This document shows, piece by piece, positions 26,266 through 32,816 of a stretch of 34,730 bases of DNA. Both the position numbers and the translations under genes were made by a program. How positions within the stretch are numbered: position 1 is the first letter of the stretch; each line of letters starts with the position of its first letter. Origin of the DNA: Desulfuromonas acetexigens (GTDB lineage Bacteria; Desulfobacterota; Desulfuromonadia; Desulfuromonadales; Trichloromonadaceae); contig NZ_FOJJ01000013.1 in NCBI RefSeq assembly GCF_900111775.1, forward strand, positions 1 through 34,730, in the 5' to 3' direction. The notes under the pieces are model-generated. The model saw only the letters and a program-made list of their open reading frames with translations. It was not told the DNA's origin and searched no databases.

Positions 26266-26525
26266 GGGTCCTCCTTGTCCCGAATTGAATGCTGCAAAGG
26301 AATTTCCCCGTCGGATAACGGCCGGCTGTCTTGCCGCCGGCGAAAGAGTTCGCATTGTTCATATCCGCCGCCACAGCGTTCGAGTACCTGGGGAATCTGC
26401 AGGCTGGTGAGTTGGGCGCAGTGGCAGTCGGGCATCGGATTGGCGACAAAGGGGCAGACGCCCCCCTTGGCGGGGGTGGGCTGGTCCTTTTGCTGCTGAG
26501 AGGAGCGATCCGAGTTGCTGGTCAA
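26262..26525 (-). CDS. Small cysteine-rich protein coupled to cheW
   Basis: An 87-residue protein I cannot assign to a named family. The start is TTG 26525 with GGAAAGG eight bases upstream; no ATG lies near. Four to five cysteines are in a regular pattern: CPF (from C24), DCHC (33-36), CGG (from C51) and YEQCELFRR (C58). The last pairing with Tyr and a short basic helix looks like a small metal-binding or Fe-S-type module. There is no signal peptide. The stop overlaps the cheW start (ATGA) and the gene follows the predicted sigma-54 promoter, so it is probably the first gene of the cheW-mcp-cheR operon. The conserved-looking cysteine spacing and the coupling argue that it is real; function is unknown. 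Confidence 0.6.
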   Translation of the reverse strand: MTSNSDRSSQQQKDQPTPAKGGVCPFVANPMPDCHCAQLTSLQIPQVLERCGGGYEQCELFRRRQDSRPLSDGEIPLQHSIRDKEDP

Positions 26526-26584
26526 GGGCTGGACCTTTCCGCCGAGAGATGGTGCATGCGTAGCGCACTTGGGTTTATCCCTAT

Positions 26585-26600
26585 ATCAACGGTTGTGCCA
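26585..26600 (-). promoter_or_regulatory. Sigma-54-type promoter of the chemosensory operon
   Basis: On the minus strand TGGCAC (26600-26595), five bases, then TTGAT (26589-26585). This matches the -24/-12 consensus TGGCAC-N5-TTGCW except for A in place of C at -12. The start of transcription would be near 26574, about 49 bases before the TTG codon at 26525. A sigma-54 activator gene ends 200 bp upstream. Confidence 0.5.
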
Positions 26601-26661
26601 ATGCATTGAGGATTGTAAAGATGCTTTTGTTTCGGGGTTTTGTGGGCGTTTGCGCGGGCGA

Positions 26662-26681
26662 GGGGCAGGGTGGGGGAGGGG
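26662..26681 (+). other. G-quadruplex-type sequence
   Basis: Four G runs (GGGG, GGG, GGGGG, GGGG) with loops of 1-2 bases on the plus strand, between the sigma-54 promoter and the upstream dyads. Confidence 0.4.
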
Positions 26682-26688
26682 AATGGAT

Positions 26689-26733
26689 GTGTCATGACAC
26701 GGTTATGTGCGACACGGATGTGTGTCATGGCAC
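26689..26733. promoter_or_regulatory. Paired dyads, candidate activator-binding sites
   Basis: GTGTCATGACAC (26689-26700, perfect) and GTGTCATGGCAC (26722-26733, one mismatch) have centres 33 bp apart, three helical turns. A shorter GTGCGACAC sits midway (26707-26715). They lie about 120 and 153 bp upstream of the predicted sigma-54 start, where enhancer-binding proteins normally bind. Confidence 0.5.
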
Positions 26734-26738
26734 AGCAG

Positions 26739-26758
26739 GGGCGCAGCATGCTGCGCCC
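26739..26758. repeat. Palindromic repeat copy 2
   Basis: A 20-bp perfect palindrome GGGCGCAGCATGCTGCGCCC, the same core as at 23665-23692, next to the dyads upstream of the chemosensory operon. Confidence 0.8.
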
Positions 26759-26785
26759 TTGGGTGCGGGCAACGTGGATGGAGCA

Positions 26786-26805
26786 GGGCGCAGCATGCTG
26801 CGCCC
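26786..26805. repeat. Palindromic repeat copy 3
   Basis: The same 20-bp core, abutting the sigma-54 activator gene. The flanking CTAC on the right side supplies that gene's TAG stop codon (26806-26808 on the plus strand reads CTA). It may have replaced the original end of the gene or act as a 3' hairpin. Confidence 0.8.
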
Positions 26806-28509
26806 CTACGGGTCGAGAGAAATGCCCAGTTCGTCGAGTTTGCGGTAGAGGGTGCGGCGGCTGATGTTGAGCAGGCGGGCGGCCTTGGCTTTGTTGCCGC
26901 CGGCCTGGGTCAGGGCGGCGGTGATGGCTTGGGCCAGGGTGTCGGGATCGGCGGGGGACTTGGTTTTTTCGGCGGGTATCGCCTGCGCCGTCAGTTCGGG
27001 GGGGAGGTCCGCCACATCGATGAAGGAACTGCGGCAGAGGATGAAGGCGTGTTCCATGGCATGTTCCAACTCGCGCACGTTGCCGGGCCAGGGGTAGGTC
27101 ATGAAGAGCCGTTCCACCGCCGGCGCGACCCCCCGCACCCGGCGGTCGAACTTCTTGTTGAAGGCGGCGATAAAGTGGCTGACGAGCAGGGGCAGGTCGG
27201 CGCGGCGGTCGCGCAGCGGCGGCATGATGACGTTGACGACCTTGAGGCGGAAGAAGAGATCCTCGCGGAACTCGCCGCGCCGGATCTTTTCCGTCAGGTT
27301 CTGGTGGGTGGCGGCGATCACCCGCACATCCACCGGAATCGGCCGCGAATCGCCGACCCGTTCGATGGTTTTTTCTTGCAGCACCCGCAGCAGGCGCACC
27401 TGCATCCGTGGCGAGATGTCGCCGATTTCATCGAGAAAGATCGTTCCTCCCCGGGCCTTTTCGAAACGCCCCGGCGAGTCCTTGACCGCGCCGGTGAAGG
27501 CGCCCCGTACATGGCCGAAGAGTTCGCTTTCGAGCAGGTTTTCCGAGAGGGCGGCGCAGTTGACCTTGATCAGCGGCCCCGCCTTGCGCGGACCCATATG
27601 ATGCAGGGCCTCGGCGACCAGTTCCTTGCCGGTGCCGCTTTCGCCGGTGACCAGCACCGTGGTCGGCACCGGTGCGAGTTTTTCCAGCAGATCGTAAAGG
27701 GCCTGCATCGGGGGGCTGGAGCCGACCAGCCGGTGAAACCGGCCGCGCTCGTCGAGGCGGCATTCGAGCTGATGCAGGCGGGTTTCGTCGCGCACCACCA
27801 TGACCGCGCCGATCCCCTCGCCGTCGGCCTGGCACAGGGGCGCGATGTTCAGGGTGAAAATACGGGTCGGCCCCTCGCCGCAACGGCATTCGAAGCGGGG
27901 GATTTCCACATCGGTCTGCTCGTCCATGGCCCGGCGCAGGGCGTCGAGACAGACGCCGCTGCAACCTTTGGCCTTTTCGGCGAACTCACGACCGAGATGC
28001 AGAGGGGAAAATTCGCACAGGGTGGTGGCGGCAGCGTTGAACTGCACCACCCGCAGCTCGCGGTCGACGGTAACGACGGCATCTTTCACGCCGCGAAAGA
28101 CCGCTTCGATATGGGCTTGAACGCGGCGTTTTTCGTCTTGAATGTCTTTGAAACGCAGGGCCATGCGAGTGACGCGCAGCAGGGTTTGCTGGGTGACCGG
28201 CTTGGCGATGTAGTCGTAGGCACCCAGGCGCAGGGCTTCCGTCGCCGTGTCCAGGGCGGGAAAGCCGGTGACCAGCACCACCGGCACCGCCGGGTAGTCG
28301 GCATGAAAGCGTCGCAGAAAGTCGACGCCGCTGGCACCGGCGAGGAAGATGTCGGAGAAGACCAGATCGAAGGATTCGCGCCCGGTCAGTTCCAGGGCTT
28401 CGTCGAGAGTGGCGGCGGTAACGACCCGGTGTCCTTCTTCGCCGAGAAAGGCGGCGAAGGTGAAGCGCAGGCTCTCTTCGTCGTCGATGACCAGAATGCG
28501 CGCGGACAT
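26806..28509 (-). CDS. Sigma-54-dependent response regulator (REC-PAS-AAA-Fis)
   Basis: A 567-residue NtrC-type activator. The receiver has phosphoacceptor D53 (VFSDIFL) and K in IAKPV. A PAS-like domain (about 130-255) carries clustered cysteines (GCSGVC and ECRC). The AAA domain has Walker A GESGTGKE (289-296), the sigma-54 contact GAFTGA (336-341) and Walker B IFLDEIGD. The C-terminal Fis-type helix-turn-helix (NKAKAARLLNISRRTLYRKL) binds DNA. It follows the REC-PAS-kinase gene by two bases, so that kinase is the obvious partner. A likely target is the chemosensory operon directly downstream, which has a sigma-54-type promoter and palindromic upstream sites. The Cys-bearing PAS inside a response regulator is uncommon and suggests a second input. 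Confidence 0.94.
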   Translation of the reverse strand: MSARILVIDDEESLRFTFAAFLGEEGHRVVTAATLDEALELTGRESFDLVFSDIFLAGASGVDFLRRFHADYPAVPVVLVTGFPALDTATEALRLGAYDYIAKPVTQQTLLRVTRMALRFKDIQDEKRRVQAHIEAVFRGVKDAVVTVDRELRVVQFNAAATTLCEFSPLHLGREFAEKAKGCSGVCLDALRRAMDEQTDVEIPRFECRCGEGPTRIFTLNIAPLCQADGEGIGAVMVVRDETRLHQLECRLDERGRFHRLVGSSPPMQALYDLLEKLAPVPTTVLVTGESGTGKELVAEALHHMGPRKAGPLIKVNCAALSENLLESELFGHVRGAFTGAVKDSPGRFEKARGGTIFLDEIGDISPRMQVRLLRVLQEKTIERVGDSRPIPVDVRVIAATHQNLTEKIRRGEFREDLFFRLKVVNVIMPPLRDRRADLPLLVSHFIAAFNKKFDRRVRGVAPAVERLFMTYPWPGNVRELEHAMEHAFILCRSSFIDVADLPPELTAQAIPAEKTKSPADPDTLAQAITAALTQAGGNKAKAARLLNISRRTLYRKLDELGISLDP

Positions 28510-28511
28510 GC

Positions 28512-30029
28512 TCAGGCCCCCCCTGCGACGGCGGGGAGCTCGACGACGACCGTCGTATATTCCCCGGCAACGCTGGCAATGGACAACGTCCCCCGATGGT
28601 TTTCAATGATGCCGCAACTGATGCTGAGACCCAGTCCGGTCCCCTTTCCCGGCGGCTTGGTGGTGAAGAAGGGACTGTGCACCCGCTCCAGAATCTCCGC
28701 GGGAATGCCGGTGCCGCTGTCCCGGAAGGCCAGCCGCACCCGTCTTTGTCCGTCGATGGTCAACGCCGTCGCGGAAATGTCCAGCTGCTTGTCGGGGTGC
28801 GTCCCCGGGTATTTCTCGTTGAGGGCGTAGCGGGCGTTGCTGATGAGGTTGAGAAAGACCTGTTGCAGCTGGTATTTCAGGGCGTTCACCGGAGGCAGGT
28901 CGGCGGGCAGGTCGAGACGCGGGGCGATGCCGTCCCGCCGCAGCTGGGCGCCGGCCAGGGCCAGGCAATCGTTGAGAGCTTCCGCGAGGTGAATGGGGTG
29001 GCGATTTTCCTGCTGGGGCCGGGCGAAGCTGAGCAGGCCGCCGACAATGCCGGCGATGCGGTTGCCTTCGTGGATGATGCGATTGGCCAGATCCTGATTC
29101 TGGGTGTCGGCCAGGCGATTGACCAGCAGTTGGGCGTAATTGATGATGCCGTTGATGGGGTTGTTGATTTCGTGAGCGACCCCGGCGGCCAACTCCCCGA
29201 GCGCCGCCAGTTGCGATCCGCGGATGGCGTCGGCCTGGGCGCGCATCTTTTCGCTGATGTCGTGGCAGATGAGCAGCGCCTGGCGGATTTCCCCGCTCCC
29301 TTCCGCGATCGGCAGAGCGCGAATGTTCCACCGGCGGCCATCGGGCGAATAATGAAAAACTTCATGAATTCCACCGGTTTCGAAACTTTTTTGAAAGATG
29401 CAGGGACGGCAGGCGCTGGCGCACTCCTTGAAGAGTTCGTGACAGAGGGCGCCGCCCAGGTCGGCTCGCCCCCCGCCGAAGGTTCGCGTCGCTGCCGGAT
29501 TGGCCCATTCCACGAAAAAGTCTTTGCTGAGCAGGAGCAGGGGATCGGCCACCCCTTCGAAGACGGTGCGGAACTGGTGGTAAAGGTTCTGGTAGCGTTT
29601 CTCGCTGACGTGCAGGGCTTCGGCGACTTGGCGATGTTCCCGGCGCAACCGCCACTCCCGCAAGGCCCGCTCCAGGGTCTGGGGCATGGCGGCGAAGGAT
29701 TCTGGGGATTTGACGAGGTAGTCGAGAGCGCCGGCCTTCATGGCGGCTACCGCCAGCTGTTCGTCGCCGTGGGCGGTCATCACCAGGATCGGCCAGGGGC
29801 CGTCCTCCGCCGGTTCGGTCAGTTCCTGAAGGGCGAGGCCGTCGGGCAGGTTGAGATCGAGCAGCACCACGTCCGGCGCTTCCTCGGCGCAGGCTCGGCG
29901 GTACTCGGCCAGGCTCCCCGCGATTCGCGTCCGTCCGACCGCGCAGGCTCGGCGGATCGCCTCGGCGTGGGCCGGTTCGTCCTCGACGATGAGAATATTG
30001 AGGTCTGGAGTCAGGGGGTCAGTCGCCAT
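28512..30029 (-). CDS. REC-PAS-histidine kinase
   Basis: A 505-residue cytoplasmic kinase with no membrane segment. The receiver has D58 (LLDLNLPDG) and K in YLVKSPE. A PAS domain (about 150-265) contains cysteines in LCHELF, the ECASAC stretch and RPCIF. The HisKA site is GVAHEINNP with H286, and the ATPase domain has NLISNARYAL, DSGTGIP and GKGTGLGLS. An N-terminal receiver lets an upstream kinase control it, so it can act as a relay. It probably phosphorylates the sigma-54 activator encoded two bases downstream. It overlaps the stand-alone receiver gene by 11 bp. Confidence 0.94.
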   Translation of the reverse strand: MATDPLTPDLNILIVEDEPAHAEAIRRACAVGRTRIAGSLAEYRRACAEEAPDVVLLDLNLPDGLALQELTEPAEDGPWPILVMTAHGDEQLAVAAMKAGALDYLVKSPESFAAMPQTLERALREWRLRREHRQVAEALHVSEKRYQNLYHQFRTVFEGVADPLLLLSKDFFVEWANPAATRTFGGGRADLGGALCHELFKECASACRPCIFQKSFETGGIHEVFHYSPDGRRWNIRALPIAEGSGEIRQALLICHDISEKMRAQADAIRGSQLAALGELAAGVAHEINNPINGIINYAQLLVNRLADTQNQDLANRIIHEGNRIAGIVGGLLSFARPQQENRHPIHLAEALNDCLALAGAQLRRDGIAPRLDLPADLPPVNALKYQLQQVFLNLISNARYALNEKYPGTHPDKQLDISATALTIDGQRRVRLAFRDSGTGIPAEILERVHSPFFTTKPPGKGTGLGLSISCGIIENHRGTLSIASVAGEYTTVVVELPAVAGGA

Positions 30030-30465
30030 AGGGGTTGCGGTTCCAAACCAGCCAGTAATAGCCGAGAGTTTCCATCAGCCGGACGAACTTGTCAAAATCG
30101 ACGGGCTTGACCAGATAGCTGTTGGCGTGGTTGTCGTAGGCCCGGGCCATGTCCGTTTCCGCCGCCGAGGTGGTGAGCACCACCACGGGAATCCGGATCA
30201 GTTCGGGATCGCCCTTGACCGTGCGCAGCACTTCCAAGCCGTCGACCTTGGGCATACGCAGATCAAGGAGAAAGAGCCCCGGGCGCGGCGAGTCTTTCGG
30301 GTCGGCAAAGCGCCCCCGGCGATAGAGATAGTCGAGGGCTTCCTGGCCGTCGCTCACATGCACCAGACAGTTGGCGATGCGGCTGTTCTCCAGGTTGCGC
30401 CGCACGATCTCGGCGTGGGCCGGATCGTCCTCGGCCAACAGAATCACAATCGGCTCACCATTCAT
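30019..30465 (-). CDS. Single-domain response regulator (Rcp1-like)
   Basis: A 148-residue receiver with no output domain. The acidic pocket is AEDDP (11-15), the phosphoacceptor is D68 (LLDLRMP), and VVLTTS and LVKPV complete the active site. The long loop between helix 2 and strand 3 (YRRGRFADPKDSPRP) is typical of the Rcp1 group, which pairs with kinases whose H-box reads SHDLKSPL. Both upstream kinases have that box. It overlaps the double-binding-protein kinase by 4 bp and the REC-PAS-kinase by 11 bp. It probably shuttles phosphate between them (inference). Confidence 0.92.
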   Translation of the reverse strand: MNGEPIVILLAEDDPAHAEIVRRNLENSRIANCLVHVSDGQEALDYLYRRGRFADPKDSPRPGLFLLDLRMPKVDGLEVLRTVKGDPELIRIPVVVLTTSAAETDMARAYDNHANSYLVKPVDFDKFVRLMETLGYYWLVWNRNPYGD

Positions 30466-32816
30466 TTCCGTTCCTCTCCTCGTCCTTTGAAGGTTTCCGG
30501 CAGGGTGAAGCGGAAGCGGCTGCCCGCGGCGCCGTCCGATTCCACCCAGATTCGTCCTTTGTACAGTTCGACGATACGTTTGACCAGGGCCAGACCGAGG
30601 CCCGAGCCCGGCGCGCTGGGGTCGAGCTGGTTGAAGAGGCCGAAGATCTTCTCCTGGTAGCGGGGATCGATCCCCCGGCCGTTGTCGGCGACGAAGAAGA
30701 CCGGCCCTTCGGCGGTCGTCTCGGCGCCGATCTCGATTTCCGGCTCCCGTTCCAGATGGCGGTACTTGACGGCGTTATCGATGAGATTCTGCCAGATTTC
30801 CACCAGGCGCGCCCGATTGCCTCGCAGCATCAGGGCCGAGGGGAGAATGCGTACCCGCGCCCGCTCCCGGTCGATGGCGCCCTGCACCAGGTCGCGGGCC
30901 GCTTCCGCCAGCTCGATGAAGGCGAGACTTTCGGAACCCTCATCGACCCGACCGACGCGGGAAAGTTCGAGCAGGTCGGAAAGCAGTCCGTGCATCTTGT
31001 CCGCCGCCCCGTGCATGTAGCCCAGGTCTTTTTTCACCTGGTCGGCGTCGCCGGCCTGGAGATCGTTTTCGAGAAAGCCGAGAAAGGTCTTCAGGGTGAC
31101 GAGCGGACTCTTCAGGTCGTGGCTGACGGTGTAGGTGAAGCGTTCCAGTTCAGCGTTCTTTTCGTCCAGTTCCAGGTTCTTGGCGCGGATTTCCTCCTCC
31201 CGCTGTCGCCGCTCGGCGATCTCCCGGCGCAGGTCGTGGGTGCGTCGGCGGACAGTCTGGCGCAGGGTGTAGGACCAGAGCAGGGCGGCGGCCAGCACCA
31301 GCACCATCGGTAGCAGAATCCAGAGAAAGCGTTTGAGTACCTCGTGAAAATCGGCCTCGGCCGGTTCATAGGCTCCCATCCACTTGGCGTAGATGGCGCG
31401 GTATTCCCCGGTCGCCTTGAGATTGGCCAGCCCTTCCGAGAAGAGCGCGACCAGTTGGTATTGATTCTTGGGGGCCGCGTAGGCCATCTCGGGTGAGCGC
31501 ACGGCATGATCGGAAACCCGCAGGTTGTTCCAGCCGTGTTTGCCGATCCAATAGAGGGCGGGAATCTTGGCCGTCAGGGCGCAGTCCCCTTCTCCCGCCG
31601 CGAGTCGGCGCAGGGCTTCCTCCTGGGTCGGGGCGGTGAGCAGCCGGGCGCCGTACCCCAGTTCCCGCGCGGCGTCGTGCATGATGTCCCCTTCCATGAC
31701 CAGGATCGTCTTCCCTTTCAGTTCGGACAGGTTGCTTGGCATGGGGGTGCCGGCGCGGACGACGACGGCATAGTTGACCGCAGCGTGCGCCGGCGAGAAT
31801 TCGAACTCTTCCTCTCGCTCCGGCGAATAGAACATGCTGTGGATCAGGTCGATCGTGCTGTTCTTGAGGGCGGCGCGGGTCCGTTCCCAGGAGCCGAGGC
31901 GGAAGCTGACTTCCAGCCCCAACTGGCGGGCGATGGCCCGGGTCAGTTCGACGTTGTAGCCGGTCGGTTCGCCGTTTTCGTCCAGAAATTCATAGGGGGG
32001 CATATCGTGGTCGCCGCCGACGACAATCCTTGCCCGGCGTTGCTGACCGGCCTCGATGGGGCCGAACCATTTGGTGTGCAGGCGCCGGTAGGTGCCGTCG
32101 GCGATGACCAGGGAAAGCCCTTCGTTGAGCACTTCCAGGAGTCTTTTATCCCCCTCGCGCACGGCGAAACAGAAGGATTGCTCGAAGTCGTTGAGGGGTT
32201 CTTCAATCATGCGCAGGTTGGTCAGACCCGCTTTTTTAATCAGTTGCAAAGCGACCAGGCGCTGGATGACGACCGCGTCATGACGGCCGTCGGCGAGTTC
32301 CCGCAGAGCCTCCTCGAAGGTCTTGGTGGTGACGATGGTCGCCGGGAGTTCGATGCGGCGCAGAAACTCCTCGGCGTTGTCGCCGCGCAGGACCGCCACC
32401 TCCTTTCCGGCGAGGTCGTCCAGGGTGCGGATAGCGGTTTCATTCTCGCGGACGACAATGGTGCCGTGCATGGTCAGGTAGGGGAAGGTGAAGTCGTAGA
32501 GCGGCTCCCGCTCGGGGGTGCGCCCCACCAGAGGGAGAACCTGGACTTCCCCCGTGGCGAGCATCTTCTTGACCTGATCCCAGGGGCCGATGTGGAAATC
32601 GACCTCGTGGCCCATGACCTTGAGGACGGCGCGCAGCAACTCCACGGAGAAACCGTCGGCCTCTCCCCGCTCGTTGACGATGCAGTAGGGGGGGTAGTCG
32701 TCTTCGCTGGCCGCGTGGATGGGGTGGTCCGCCGCTTCCGCCGTGCAGGTGGCGGCCACTTCGGCGACCAGGAAGAAGGTCCAGAGGAGGGTAAGAAGAA
32801 GAGTCAATCGTTTCAT
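30462..32816 (-). CDS. Histidine kinase with two periplasmic binding-protein domains
   Basis: A 784-residue membrane sensor. After a signal peptide (about 1-28) come two tandem solute-binding domains of the SBP_bac_3 type (about 33-255 and 262-490), as in BvgS/EvgS-like sensors. The repeated DYPPYCIVNERGEADGFSVEL and DMPPYEFLDENGEPTGYNVEL starts (general pattern D-PPY....E.GE..G..VEL) mark them. One membrane helix (about 505-525), a coiled coil, HisKA with H566 (SHDLKSPL) and the ATPase domain (NLIDNAVKY, DNGRGIDP, GSGLGLAL) follow. Ligands of this fold are often amino acids, but none can be named. It overlaps its neighbours by 4 bp each side. Confidence 0.94.
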   Translation of the reverse strand: MKRLTLLLTLLWTFFLVAEVAATCTAEAADHPIHAASEDDYPPYCIVNERGEADGFSVELLRAVLKVMGHEVDFHIGPWDQVKKMLATGEVQVLPLVGRTPEREPLYDFTFPYLTMHGTIVVRENETAIRTLDDLAGKEVAVLRGDNAEEFLRRIELPATIVTTKTFEEALRELADGRHDAVVIQRLVALQLIKKAGLTNLRMIEEPLNDFEQSFCFAVREGDKRLLEVLNEGLSLVIADGTYRRLHTKWFGPIEAGQQRRARIVVGGDHDMPPYEFLDENGEPTGYNVELTRAIARQLGLEVSFRLGSWERTRAALKNSTIDLIHSMFYSPEREEEFEFSPAHAAVNYAVVVRAGTPMPSNLSELKGKTILVMEGDIMHDAARELGYGARLLTAPTQEEALRRLAAGEGDCALTAKIPALYWIGKHGWNNLRVSDHAVRSPEMAYAAPKNQYQLVALFSEGLANLKATGEYRAIYAKWMGAYEPAEADFHEVLKRFLWILLPMVLVLAAALLWSYTLRQTVRRRTHDLRREIAERRQREEEIRAKNLELDEKNAELERFTYTVSHDLKSPLVTLKTFLGFLENDLQAGDADQVKKDLGYMHGAADKMHGLLSDLLELSRVGRVDEGSESLAFIELAEAARDLVQGAIDRERARVRILPSALMLRGNRARLVEIWQNLIDNAVKYRHLEREPEIEIGAETTAEGPVFFVADNGRGIDPRYQEKIFGLFNQLDPSAPGSGLGLALVKRIVELYKGRIWVESDGAAGSRFRFTLPETFKGRGEERK

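Noticed and set aside
26707-28830. Long plus-strand frame opposite the sigma-54 activator
   Set aside because: It is antisense to a clearly conserved gene, begins in the palindromic repeats and has no domain signal.
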